From Trichobilharzia regenti (lineage: Eukaryota > Platyhelminthes > Trematoda > Strigeidida > Schistosomatidae): 64,000 nucleotides of DNA. The position numbers and the translations under genes were made by a program. Positions 9,505-19,129 of the stretch are shown here, piece by piece. The stretch's first letter is position 1. Every line of letters starts with the position of its first letter. The stretch is from the NCBI GenBank assembly GCA_944472135.2, contig OX235266.1:15603925-15667924 (forward strand), in the 5' to 3' direction. The notes under the pieces were generated by a model. That model was not told the origin of the DNA. It saw only the letters and a list, made by a program, of their open reading frames with translations, and did not search any database.

Positions 9505-9990
9505 CAAGCTTCGGTCGAGTACTAGGAATGAAGGAAAAGTCAATTGATGAGGTTTTGAAGTTACAGCAATTGAGATGGTTAGGACATGTGTTACACATGC
9601 CTGCCTAGGCATCGCCTTCCTCGACAATGGGCAATGTTAGCTGACTGACATAGGATGAATCAGGTTGGAAGAGGGTTAGTGGTGGTGGTCAAATCGAAAC
9701 ATGGCTTCATCAGTGAATGAAATCCACAACAGTTAGTCTAAGCCAACAGCCAGCCATTCACGTAGGGAGGTGTAGACTGGTCTCCTGACTGGTTGTTATA
9801 TCCAATAAAACTCTGTTGTTCTTCCATATTGCTATTCTTTTCACCTCACATTTCTGTTTATTACCTCTCTGTGTTTTGAATCTCTTTACTTTCTTCTCTT
9901 GCTTTGAGTGCCACATGGAGGCATGAGTGGCAACTCAAACTTCTGCAAAGTTCTGTGTTCAAATCAGTCAGTCAGTTGGTTATACAGCCA
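9505..9990 (+). mobile_element. RTE-like 3'-end fragment (+ copy of an inverted pair)
   Basis: Begins with the coding remnant for LQQLRWLGHVLHMP and runs through a 3' tail that includes a short insertion-like segment ('ccaataaaactctgttgttc') before 'ctttgagtgccacatggag'. Positions about 9,560-9,985 are the inverted counterpart of about 10,605-11,000. Confidence 0.65.
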
Positions 9991-10604
9991 ATCAATCAAT
10001 ATAGAACTTTGAACAAGGCTATACTGATACAATTTACAGCATTATCAAGTCACCACAGAATAGAGATAGGCATAGCAATGAAAGAGCATATTTCAGGGGG
10101 ATAACTAGTAAACACATTCGCATATCTATGGACAATGCTGAGACAAGACACCAAGTGTCTCTAAATACTGATTTCCGCCATCAAGGAAAATAAGTTATCA
10201 ACGACAACAACAACAAATACTAATCGGACCTGATAATCTGAACATGGATGCTTCATCCAGATAAATTTATTCACTTGACAATGCAGAATTAATTGATTAA
10301 AGAATAACTTTGAATGGGTTAGCGAATATAAGCTGAGTTATTTTCAATTCACGTTGATCATTTTGATAAATCTAGCAGCGTTAGAGTGAAAAAAACATGA
10401 GAAAACCACATTTTGATTTTTCATTCAGTGAAAAATATGAATAACGATGATAACACTATACAACTTGACTTGAACACTTATACATCTGAAAATAATGTTA
10501 AATATGAGTGTAGTATGAAATTAAGATACTAAAATGTTTAGAAAGGATCTAGAAATATTCAAGTCACACTTAAGGTAAGTCGTTATGATGGGAACAGGAC
10601 TGTT
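9991..10604. other. Spacer between inverted RTE tails
   Basis: AT-rich, no gene or known repeat recognised. Confidence 0.45.
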
Positions 10605-11010
10605 GCAAATAAGGACTGACTGATTTGAACATAGAACTTTGCAGAAGTTTGAGTTGCCACTCATGCCTCCATGTGGCACTCAAAGCAAGAGAAGAAAGTA
10701 AAGAGAGATTCAAAACACAGAGAGGTAATAAACAGAAATGTGAGGTGAAAAGAATAGCAATATGGAAGAACAACAGAGTTTTATTGGATATAACAACCAG
10801 TCAGGAGACCAGTCTACACCTCCCTACGTGAATGGCTGGCTGTTGGGCTTAGACTAACTGTTGTGGATTTCATTCACTGATGAAGCCATGTTTCGATTTG
10901 ACCACCACCACTAACCCTCTTCCAACCTGATTCATCCTATGTCAGTCAGCTAACATTGCCGGTTGAAGAAGGCGATGGCTAGGGATGCATGCGTAACATG
11001 TCTTAACTAT
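10605..11010 (-). mobile_element. RTE-like 3'-end fragment (- copy of an inverted pair)
   Basis: Near-identical inverted copy of 9,560-9,985, including 'tccctacgtgaatggctggc' and the tail motif near 10,630. Because both copies share the same internal peculiarities they arose by an inverted duplication, not by two independent insertions. Confidence 0.65.
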
Positions 11011-11032
11011 ATATTGGTTGGTCACTCATATA

Positions 11033-11698
11033 TACTTTACTTTACTTCGGCTATCTCCTACGGGAGGATGAGCCGGCTTCATGAACGTCTCGAATCATCG
11101 CTGCCCAGGCGCGGCAATTTGTAAGAGAGTTCATGAAGTTTCATGGGAATTTGGTACGAGTGATTTCCCCACAATCGCTCGGCCTTTTGTTTGAGAGTGC
11201 AGCTCTAGCCTTTACACAACCAAGTGTGACCTACAAGGCAGTAGGAGTGGAGTAAGGAGTCCACTATCCATTGGCAGCCGATGACCGGAGTTCGGTTCAT
11301 ACGCCTTTTTGAATGGGGCCAGACATCCAGGACATCCAACAAGCCCTTTGTCCATACGTCTGCCGGTGAGCTCCAGTGAGCTTCATACGCCAATCGTTGC
11401 AGGTTTGGAATCAGGGTTTAGCCATCTCCCCTAGACTGTCATCCAATGGACAGTCAACCCGGTGGAGAGCGCCAGGCATCCGCTTTCGCCCTCTCACTTT
11501 GGTGAGAAACACCTCCGCCACGTGAAGGCAGTGAGTAGGACTTCCTCAGGAGAGGCTATGTAAGACGCCCGGTCATATGGGAGCATTTCAAGAGGTGTGC
11601 GGAGGGGTGGCCAACCCGCAGCGCAAGGCACCCACCCCCGACCATCCTGAGGCTTTGGAGGCCAGATTGGTTGTGGCCAGATTGGCTTAGGCACACTG
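11033..11698. repeat. Dispersed repeat of unknown class (copy 1)
   Basis: About 660 bp starting 'acttcggctatctcctacgg' and closely matched by 21,571-22,138. It is more GC-rich than its surroundings. Short open frames exist on the - strand but carry no recognised motif. Could be the 3' part of a non-LTR element not otherwise present here. Confidence 0.6.
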
Positions 11699-12133
11699 AA
11701 CTTACAGCCAATTCATGTCGTGCTCTATCTATCTACCTCAGCTTTTGCAATTGACTAATATAATAAACTGTCACATGGTAAGAAGTTTGACTCGTGTAGC
11801 CTGGTACATAATGGACCTATTTACGATAACTAAGTTCAGTCAATTACTCCTTCCTTCTACTTGTCATTAGGATTGGTAGTGAACAGTATATTGTATATAT
11901 ACCGGAAAGTCTTCCACTGCTTTACTCACCGTAACGTGTCCTTCAATGTATTTTTCTTCCTCCTTTTGTGACTTGCTTCATTCTGATGAAGCTAATTTTG
12001 TTAAGTATACAGTAGATCTGACTGTTTCTATGCCCATTACTTCCCAGGCAGACTGTTACAAAATGTGAATGGCTTTTTATTTGAAATTAGTCAGTGATCT
12101 TTGTCCAATATATCCTGAGCCAAATCCCTCTAA
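11699..12133. other. No gene seen
   Basis: AT-rich spacer without a supported feature. Confidence 0.45.
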
Positions 12134-12330
12134 ATGTCAGATATTAAATGTCACTTCCAGACACTAGTATGTTCTCATGACTTTTGTTCTATAGAGGGTA
12201 CTGAAGTTGAAACTAAGTCGAATATCAAATATCTTGGATTGTGTCTTGCATCTCATCATTCCTGGTCTTCCCACATTATTTTACTTTCTAGCAGGATATT
12301 TCGTTATCACCATTGTCATGTAACCGCCTA
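12134..12330 (+). pseudogene. Possible degraded non-LTR RT fragment
   Basis: Translation contains IKYLGLCLASHHSWSSHI, which resembles the KYLGxxLDxxLxWxxHI motif found downstream of the catalytic box in Jockey/CR1-type reverse transcriptases. Nothing else of the domain is recognisable. Confidence 0.35.
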
Positions 12331-12639
12331 CGTTAAGAAGTTAAGACAATCTTGTATCACACTCGGTCTCTACTGTTACAATTTGTTTACTCTTGCATTC
12401 TATTTATTCTTCTTTCCCTGGACTACTTAAGAAAAAAAACTTTGTTACATTGTACAGGGCACTAAAAACAGTCGGTAAGGTGAGTAGACTGTCGTTAAAC
12501 CAGCTCGTTAATCCATAGGCAAGGAATTAGTGAGTATCAATCACCTTGTCGAACTCTGAGTACTCTATTTATTTATGTACAGCTTTCCCCTGGCATCTCA
12601 TCAGATAAAATTAGAAGCAATTATAGAAGAATAATAAAA
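12331..12639. other. No gene seen
   Basis: AT-rich spacer. Confidence 0.4.
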
Positions 12640-12715
12640 GAAGACAGTTACATCGAAGAGGAAAATTTTCTTTCTGACGAAATCATCAACTGGACAGCTG
12701 TACATTTGTGTATTT
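12640..12715 (-). ncRNA. Hammerhead-like motif linked to a Penelope-like element
   Basis: Read on the - strand: 'ttgatga', a short 'tttcgtca' arm, 'gaaa', then the palindrome 'gaaaattttc' (12,661-12,690 on +). This is the order of hammerhead core 1 (CUGANGA, here with C3 changed to U), helix II, core 2 (GAAA) and a short palindromic helix III as in Penelope-encoded ribozymes. It lies about 420 nt downstream of a Penelope endonuclease remnant on the same strand. Probably inactive because of the C3 change. Confidence 0.45.
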
Positions 12716-13135
12716 ATAATCACAAATGTGTAGGAAAGTTCCAGAATAATTTCCGGTCAGAGGTCAAATTCATAACATTACAATTAGGAATTAAAATGCC
12801 ATAATAAACAGGGGCGGGGGACGGATAAAAGTGAAACAAAGTAGCATCATAATTACTGAGAAGAAAAGTAGAAATAACAAAAATAGACAGGATGGTTGGA
12901 TAAAACAAATCTAGTGGGATCATAACTAATGTGACGAATAATTGTTTATGCAATCAGGGATCAAATATGTAGAAATAATAAAATGACAAAATAGACAGGA
13001 AGTTCAGATATGAAATTATGGTAGTGTAAATAGGGATTGAAAAAAAATTCAAAGTAACATAAATAAACAGGAAGTTTGGGTAAGAAAGGCAATAGGGTAG
13101 TCAATATTAAGAGAATTACCTGTTTATAATGGCCA
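12716..13135. other. No gene seen
   Basis: Lies between a Penelope endonuclease remnant and its downstream hammerhead-like motif, so probably the 3' non-coding part of that element. Confidence 0.4.
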
Positions 13136-13425
13136 TGGCAGGGACAATGGTTGGACGTGCTTCTTTTGGATACATAACGTGGGTTTGAGCTTTTGTATGG
13201 CTAGTGCCTCAGCTATGCCAAAATATCTTAATTTTACTCCCTTTGATAGGTTTGATCGAATCGTGTGTATTTATTTTGAGGGTTTCTTCGAATGGCACTG
13301 AATACCCTGAATTGACCAGATGTTCTGTCATTGAACTATATACACGTTTTCGTGCTCCTTTTACTAGCTAGGCTGGATAGTGTTCGCAGGCGTGTTTTCC
13401 AAGTTGGTGCATGGTACAGCGGATG
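13136..13425 (-). pseudogene. Penelope-like GIY-YIG endonuclease remnant
   Basis: On the - strand the translation runs through HYPA-LVKGARKRVYSSMTEHLVNSGY and ends in a region equivalent to the conserved AEALAI...FV C terminus of the other Penelope copies in this window (compare 42,045-42,377). An in-frame stop and drift show it is dead. The catalytic GIY part is not preserved. Confidence 0.65.
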
Positions 13426-13454
13426 TACTCAGCTGCCCACCGCCACCCATTTAT

Positions 13455-13530
13455 TATAAATACATGAATGTGCAGCTATCTAGTTGATGACTTCGTCGAG
13501 AAGAGAATTTTCTTCACTGTAACCGTCTTT
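13455..13530 (+). ncRNA. Hammerhead-like motif (+)
   Basis: 'ttgatga' at 13,484-13,490, 'cttcgtcg' arm, 'agaa', then 'gagaattttcttc'. Same order as the motifs at 12,640, 27,485 and 30,420. Core positions are changed from the active consensus. Confidence 0.4.
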
Positions 13531-13800
13531 TTATTATTCCCTATGATCAAATGTGTATATTCCGTAATTATAGAAGACTTTATACTCGAACAGTTGAGTA
13601 CAAAAACTCTACGATGTCTTATTTGACACACACTTCATGTGATGAGAAAGGGTGTGTTAGGCATGAAACTATTAGGTTACTGCTAAACATTAAGTAAATG
13701 GCCCATTTAATTCTTTTTATCACCTTATGTTACTTGCATTCCCGACTAACTGTGTAATGTAAAGAGAACTAATGTACTACATGCAGAGAATTCCACATTG
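13484..13800 (+). repeat. Dispersed repeat headed by a hammerhead-like motif
   Basis: Colinear with 30,430-30,840: both start at the ttgatgacttcgt motif and share 'cttatttgacacacacttc' and 'gtgttaggcatgaaactatt'. It ends near the 'attc(c/t)acattgt' shared at both sites. Confidence 0.55.
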
Positions 13801-14163
13801 TCTGATTCAAACGTGAATTTTATTCCCTCTACTTGTGAGTTTATATGCGTCAAGAAGCTAGAGATATGTTCTGTTTTTAACACTGTGAAAGTGTCATCCA
13901 CATATCTACACCATATTACGTTTGGAGTAGGAGTAAACGTATTAAGAGCAATATTTCCCCAGCTGTACATAAATATATCTGCTACGGTAGGGGATATTAT
14001 TGGTCCATCCCATTGCTACACCTGTTTGCCTATATATTTTGCCCTGGAATTTAAAGATAGTAGTCGTGAGGCATAACTGAATTCCTAAAATAATTTCTTC
14101 AATGAGTAGCTTTGTCTTATGATTGAGTTCAGGATCTGCAGTTTGTTCTTTTTTAACTGCCAT
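13746..14163 (-). pseudogene. Penelope-like reverse transcriptase fragment, frameshifted
   Basis: Two overlapping - strand frames together cover part of a Penelope RT: the upstream frame (14,163 down to 13,942) has FQGKIYRQTGVAMG, and the downstream frame (13,970 down to 13,746) has the catalytic RYVDDTF. The frame change at about 13,950-13,970 breaks the gene. Confidence 0.8.
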
Positions 14164-14179
14164 ATTGACTGGTATTTTG

Positions 14180-14625
14180 ATTTGACACTAGTAACTAGTG
14201 TGATGCGTCTAGTCCTCTGATTGGTGTAGACTGAATTCTATCAGTCAGGTTGTAATGTGACCACCATTCTATCTAGCTCGCCATCACGGTGAACATTGAT
14301 TTGATGGTATTAGATGGTTGGAGGCAATCGGCAGGAAGCCTTGGACCTAGGTTTCGTGCTAGTTGGCATTCGTCAGCAAGGCTTATCTGCAACCTTGAAG
14401 GAACTCATGTCCCTTCTGAGATTCGAACCCGCGGTGAATCGCGGGCCCGAATAGTTCAGTGGTAACGTCTCTGACTGCTGGACTGGGTGACGCGGGTTCA
14501 AATCTCAGAAGGGACATGAGTTCCATCAAGGTTGCAGATAAGCCTTGCTGACGAGTGCCAACTAGCACGAAACCTAGGTTCAAGGCTTCCAGCGACCACC
14601 AGTCTAACCCTATATCAGCTAACAT
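14180..14625. repeat. Fold-back SINE-like element with tRNA-like core
   Basis: Two roughly 110-nt arms (about 14,320-14,435 and about 14,490-14,605) are nearly perfect inverted copies. They flank a tRNA-like core at about 14,450-14,515 with an A-box-like tagttcagtgg and a B-box-like ggttcaaatct. The left end ('actagtgtgatgcgtctag') matches ends of the related elements at 43,470-43,870 and 22,600-22,740. Transcription by RNA polymerase III is plausible for the tRNA-like core. Confidence 0.65.
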
Positions 14626-14780
14626 TGCCCATTGTCGAGGAAGGCGATAATTAGGCATACATAACACATGTCTTAACCATCTCAGTCGCTGTAGCTTCAC
14701 AGCCTCATCGATTAATTTCCCCTCCCGCCTACCTAGCACTCGATCTCAGCCTAACCTCAATATTGCTCACCCTATTGTGT
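14626..14780 (-). mobile_element. RTE-like RT C-terminal fragment
   Basis: The - strand reads LGRREGKLIDEAVKLQRLRWLRHVLCMP, equivalent to the LGKQGKSIDEVVKLQRLRWLGHVLRMP stretch at 8,754-9,473. About 50 codons only. Confidence 0.7.
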
Positions 14781-14859
14781 GGTTGTGTGTTAATTCATGC
14801 TGGGCGACTGCTGAGCTTTTTTTCTAAATTACTTATCTTCGTGCGATCAATCCGTCTAG

Positions 14860-15125
14860 CCTTAGCTAAATTCTTATGCTCTGATAATCTTACTACTCCC
14901 TATCGACTGGTTTGACCTACGTAGTTGACCTAAATTCACAGTGATTGCAAAGTATTTTGTAAATTATATTATTTTGTTTAATTGGGTCAACCGACAGGAT
15001 CCTTTAACCTACAGAGCTTGTCCTACCAGACTGAGTTTGTAGGTTTGAATGTCACTTTAATTCCTGCTTTATTGAGAATCCTACGTAGAGAGGCCATCAG
15101 ATGTCCCCTCCTTATATGCACCAGC
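14860..15125 (-). pseudogene. Penelope-like fragment upstream of the endonuclease
   Basis: Matches 26,270-26,560 and, inverted, 23,265-23,470. The better copy at 26,345-26,665 reads through FKPTNSLRLDNLCRLKD...NYIIYKIPC, the linker into a GIY-YIG domain. Stops interrupt this copy. Confidence 0.6.
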
Positions 15126-15592
15126 TCAAAGAACGCAACTAAATCGAAGTCTTGCTATAACGACGATTATAAAAATAATTCAGAAATAGGTAAAAATGAA
15201 TAGAAGTTGATTGAATTGTGATTGTATTATAGTTACACTTCTAATAATTTACTAGACACTGGGGCTAGAGAGATCTCGAATGCCCTGGCCCTAGGTTGGG
15301 GGTGGGTTCGCTTTCTGCACTTTGGCGTGTTGAAGTCTGTGATAATCTTAAATCAAGCTCTCTCGGACCGCGTAATTTTTGCCAGTGGGGAAGATGTCTT
15401 CAGACCATCATTTCTGATCATCATACTAAGAACTACACACTATTTTATGTACTGCTTTGAATAAAGCCATTATTATTATTATCATGTGCATAGTTTTTGT
15501 CTGTTTTCTAAGTTGTTCAGTGAACTTCACGATGGCATTTTTTTAACAAAAATCTTTTATTTATGTTTGTTAGAGAATAATATAATATCAAA
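15126..15592. other. Repeat tail upstream of EXOSC5
   Basis: About 15,225-15,482 resembles a retroposon 3' end: it finishes 'ttgaataaagcc' followed by (ATT)n, and the same ending is seen near 30,850. No open frame is recognised. Confidence 0.4.
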
Positions 15593-15868
15593 ATGTTAAA
15601 TGATTCAGTGAATTTATTTATTGAAACTAATACCGACTGTAATGCTACAGGATCAGCAACATGGGATTGTGCTGGACATCATGTCACATTTTCAATGTAT
15701 GGTCCAGAAGAAGCTAAAATTACCGATGAATTGACACATCGTGCTACTGTTGATGTTACAGTAACGCCTAGAGCTGGTCTACGCACTTCAAAAGAAGCTG
15801 AACTTGAAGTCTACCTCAACAGTCTTATTGAACGTTTGATTGATGTGAAAGATTTTCCACGGTGTAAA
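15593..15868 (+). CDS. EXOSC5: Exosome subunit RRP46 (EXOSC5-like), exon 1
   Basis: Encodes residues 1-92 of a predicted 272-residue protein (human EXOSC5 is 235). RRP46 is one of the six RNase PH-fold subunits of the ring of the RNA exosome, which processes and degrades RNA in nucleus and cytoplasm; in animals the ring is structural, not catalytic. The segment GSATWDCAGHHVTFSMYGPEEAK and the following ATVDVTVTPRAGL align with the RNase PH fold of human EXOSC5 ([23 protein letters not shown]). The start ATG is the first in frame and gives an N terminus of family length. Donor: AAA|GTTAGT at 15,868/15,869, phase 0. The gene is interrupted by two introns of 6.4 and 7.0 kb filled with mobile elements. 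Confidence 0.85.
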
Positions 15869-15966
15869 GTTAGTTAGTCAGTTAGTTAATTAATTAATTA
15901 ACATGCCTTTTTGAGTATTTAATATTTTATACAATTATTTTGCTTTGATGAAAGTGTCTGCAACAG

Positions 15967-16495
15967 TGATATGTATCCACATATATATATTTATGTGTGT
16001 GTGTGCATGTTGGTCTCTCTTTCTGTTTGCTCGGTTAGTCTGTGACCACTTCACTTGTATGGACTTGTCTCCTTTAATAATGTGTATTCTCCTTATATTA
16101 TATTATATATAATATGAGTGTTTGTTGACAGTCCGTTGCTTGGTGACATATATCCATATATGTTTGTTGGCATGTCTGCTATATTCGCTATGTATAATTG
16201 GATCGACACTCCATTATAATTAGCCATTCATGTTAAGACTGTCTAATGATTTTTCCCACGCTTGTCTGAATTATTTATATATATTCGCATTCACAATTTG
16301 TGTGAACTACTTTACTTTACAACTACTTGACTTGCTTACCACTTTGGTGTGAGACCATTTATTTTCGTCTCCTTGTGTTTGGACAATAGAAGTATCATCG
16401 CAAACCTAGTGGTCTTCTGATTTCCGCCTTCTCGCGTCAGGACTATTAGTTTCTCGACCAGTCCATAACAATAATTTAGCGACGAGTACATAACA
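15967..16495 (+). repeat. 5' LTR (529 bp)
   Basis: Nearly identical to 18,145-18,673 (one noticed difference: cttgcttacc versus cttacttacc). The last 30 or so bases contain a degenerate copy of the primer-site unit ('ataacaataatttagcgacg'). Confidence 0.93.
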
Positions 16496-16615
16496 ATTTG
16501 GCGACGGGGAAGTACATAACAATTTGGCGACGGGGAAACTAGAACATAACAATTTGGCGACGGGGAAAAACTACTATTAACCACACAGCAGCAACAACAT
16601 AACAATTTACTATGG
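16463..16615 (+). promoter_or_regulatory. Tandem primer-binding-site units across the LTR boundary
   Basis: The unit 'cataacaatttggcgacggg' occurs three times with TGG at 16,499, 16,525 and 16,555. A degenerate unit lies inside the LTR (tagcgacg at 16,477), and a fifth, 'cataacaatttac', ends right at the Gag ATG (16,612). Spacing is 22-30 nt. The copy starting 3 nt after the LTR is the one in the normal primer-site position. Confidence 0.75.
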
Positions 16616-18147
16616 ATCCTATTAAATTGGAATTATTGTTTGAACGACAAATGAAATTAATGGAAATGTTCGTCAACCAACAGACTGGTCCAGCTCCACC
16701 TTCAAGCAATCCCAATCATACCATGCTACCATCTGTCGACGGAATTGTGAACAGCATTTCACAGTTCAATTATGACCCAGAGGCTAATGTCACTTTTGAC
16801 ACATGGTATCAACGTTATGAGGATTTATTCACTGTTGATCTCGCCTCACAAGACGATGCCTGGAAGGTGCGAGTTTTGCTACGTAAATTGGGTCCGGCAG
16901 AATATGAACGGTACTGCAACCTAATTTTACCACAGAAACCACGTGACAATTGTTTCGATGATACAATAAAGTTGCTGCGTGAACATTTCGGAGACCACTC
17001 CTCATTATTCAGTATACGTTATCGTTGCCTCAAGCTGGCAATGAATGAAAATGATGATTTTCTTACTCACGTTGGCACAGTCAACCGAGAATGTGAGAGA
17101 TTTCGACTCAGGTCCTTAACAGATGATCAGTTCAAAGCCTTGATTCTCATATGCAGTCTCCAATCTCCTCGTTTCACAGATATCCGAACTCGACTGCTCA
17201 ATCAGCTAGAACAAAATCCCAAGTTAACATTACATGACATAGCTGATGAATATCAACGGCTGATTAATCTGCAGAAAGACACACACTTGGTCGAATCAAC
17301 ACCTCCGAGAAGCTCTGATATTCGTGCATTACGCAAGAGCAAAAATCTCTCATCAGCTACTCCTGACCCACCTACTTCTCCTAATGTTCCGCGGAAATCT
17401 ATACATACTCGTCCAACTTCACAAAATACTGCAAAGAAGACCCCACCATCACCATGCTGGCATTGTGGCGCGTGGCACTTTGTAAAGTCTTGTCCATACA
17501 AAAATCATCGTTGCAGCAAGTGCAAGATCATCGGTCACAAAAATGGTTTTTGTCAGCCACGCAAACCCAGATATCAAAATCCAGCAAAAGCTCAACAAAA
17601 TGTTGGTCCTAAATCCCCCAAAAAGTCATTGAGTCTACGCGCAACCCGTCAAGTCACAACACCAGCTATGCGGAAATATCTTGACCTTCAGATGAATGGT
17701 CATGATGCACGTCTGCAGCTAGATACTGCCTCTGATATTACTGTTATATCAGAGAAACTTTGGAATTATATTGGCAGACCACCTATCACCAATACTTCCC
17801 AGTCTCTTGTCAGCGCCTGTGGTGGGCGGCTCAAACTAATTGGTGAACTCAAATGTTCTGTTTCCTTCCGCAATACCAAATTCACAGGAATTTGTTACGT
17901 CACGAAGAATGATTTAAATGTTTTGGGACTTGATTGGTTCGATCGTTTGCATCTGGCTGATGTCCCACTAAATTCTCTACGCAATACAGTGAAGAAGCAT
18001 AAAATGCTAGACAATTCCGGACGGAGCCGAAGCCGCAAACCCAACAATCAGACGAAACGACAGGCGTCAACAACAAGCCCAAAGGTCCCAGATAAACCCC
18101 CAGGTAAACATCCTACTAATCATCCATCTTCTCAAAAGGGGAGGTGA
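16612..18147 (+). CDS. Gag-protease polyprotein
   Basis: 511 residues, uninterrupted. About 60-220: Gag capsid-like region (FDTWYQRYEDLF ... KVRVLLRKLG). Two zinc knuckles: CX2CX3HX4C starting at 282 and CX2CX4HX4C starting at 301, with a basic stretch around them for RNA binding. A retropepsin-like aspartic protease follows with active-site DTA at 371 (LQLDTASDITVIS) and NVLGLDWF near 435. The C terminus is basic and low in complexity; the stop codon TGA (18,145-18,147) is formed by the first bases of the 3' LTR, as in the element at 1,672. No RT follows, so it can at best package RNA and mature Gag. Confidence 0.9.
   Translation: MDPIKLELLFERQMKLMEMFVNQQTGPAPPSSNPNHTMLPSVDGIVNSISQFNYDPEANVTFDTWYQRYEDLFTVDLASQDDAWKVRVLLRKLGPAEYERYCNLILPQKPRDNCFDDTIKLLREHFGDHSSLFSIRYRCLKLAMNENDDFLTHVGTVNRECERFRLRSLTDDQFKALILICSLQSPRFTDIRTRLLNQLEQNPKLTLHDIADEYQRLINLQKDTHLVESTPPRSSDIRALRKSKNLSSATPDPPTSPNVPRKSIHTRPTSQNTAKKTPPSPCWHCGAWHFVKSCPYKNHRCSKCKIIGHKNGFCQPRKPRYQNPAKAQQNVGPKSPKKSLSLRATRQVTTPAMRKYLDLQMNGHDARLQLDTASDITVISEKLWNYIGRPPITNTSQSLVSACGGRLKLIGELKCSVSFRNTKFTGICYVTKNDLNVLGLDWFDRLHLADVPLNSLRNTVKKHKMLDNSGRSRSRKPNNQTKRQASTTSPKVPDKPPGKHPTNHPSSQKGR
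18134..18144 (+). promoter_or_regulatory. Polypurine tract
   Basis: aaaaggggagg immediately before the 3' LTR. Confidence 0.85.
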
Positions 18148-18673
18148 TATGTATCCACATATATATATTTATGTGTGTGTGTGCATGTTGGTCTCTCTTT
18201 CTGTTTGCTCGGTTAGTCTGTGACCACTTCACTTGTATGGACTTGTCTCCTTTAATAATGTGTATTCTCCTTATATTATATTATATATAATATGAGTGTT
18301 TGTTGACAGTCCGTTGCTTGGTGACATATATCCATATATGTTTGTTGGCATGTCTGCTATATTCGCTATGTATAATTGGATCGACACTCCATTATAATTA
18401 GCCATTCATGTTAAGACTGTCTAATGATTTTTCCCACGCTTGTCTGAATTATTTATATATATTCGCATTCACAATTTGTGTGAACTACTTTACTTTACAA
18501 CTACTTGACTTACTTACCACTTTGGTGTGAGACCATTTATTTTCGTCTCCTTGTGTTTGGACAATAGAAGTATCATCGCAAACCTAGTGGTCTTCTGATT
18601 TCCGCCTTCTCGCGTCAGGACTATTAGTTTCTCGACCAGTCCATAACAATAATTTAGCGACGAGTACATAACA
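18145..18673 (+). repeat. 3' LTR (529 bp)
   Basis: Second LTR copy; followed by target duplication aacag. Confidence 0.93.
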
Positions 18674-18734
18674 AACAGGCTGTTGAAAATCCTTTTCGTT
18701 GATACGCTAGGCAAGTTTCTGACCTATATAGAAG

Positions 18735-19063
18735 TATAACTACAGGAGATAAGGGCCAGGCAACAAATCGTTTATTAAGCAAATTAACATTGTACATTAT
18801 AACAGATTATTGTTAGCAGACAAACACAGTCTTGTGATTGATGGTTGTTTCTCACTGAAAGTTCATCTTTCATCTCTTTGTGGCTGTTTCGTGAACGTCA
18901 GATCATCTATCCTGCTAATTATATCCGCCTACGCAAAGTCTGCTGTGATTGATTGTTGAGTCAGTCGTCTTTGTTTTTGTTTTCACATGACCAATATTGA
19001 GGCCATAAACATTGACGTAAATTACTGTCTACCAATTTTGGTTAGCAGTCAGCTCTCATCACA
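18735..19063 (-). repeat. Solo LTR of the TRIM-like family
   Basis: On the - strand it starts TGTGATGAGAGCTGACTGCTA and ends in ...GTAGTTATA, and it is colinear with both LTRs of the miniature element at 38,113-39,187 (shared 'ttggtagacagtaatttacg', 'agatgaactttcagtgagaa', 'aataaacgattt'). 329 bp, similar to the 316- and 339-bp LTRs there. No partner LTR is nearby, so it is a solo LTR. Confidence 0.75.
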
Positions 19064-19129
19064 AAAGGACCTATTTGACATTGGTGTTGAAAATCTGAAT
19101 CTTGTTACCTATGCTTAGTGCAGAAGATT

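Larger units (their letters stand above)
15967..18673 (+). mobile_element. Gag-protease-only Gypsy-type LTR element in EXOSC5 intron 1
   Basis: 2,707 bp with 529-bp LTRs (15,967-16,495 and 18,145-18,673) that start TGATATGTATCC and end ATAACA, flanked by the 5-bp duplication aacag (15,962-15,966 and 18,674-18,678). It has a TGGCGACGGGG primer site, the tract aaaaggggagg and one ORF for Gag plus protease. Reverse transcriptase, RNase H and integrase are absent. It sits 98 bp inside the intron, in the sense orientation of the host gene. Features shared with the element at 1,672 suggest two differently deleted members of one lineage. Confidence 0.93.

Noticed and set aside
16336..16605. - strand frame with a Cys run over the LTR/primer array
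   Set aside because: Produced by the LTR and its tandem units; no domain.
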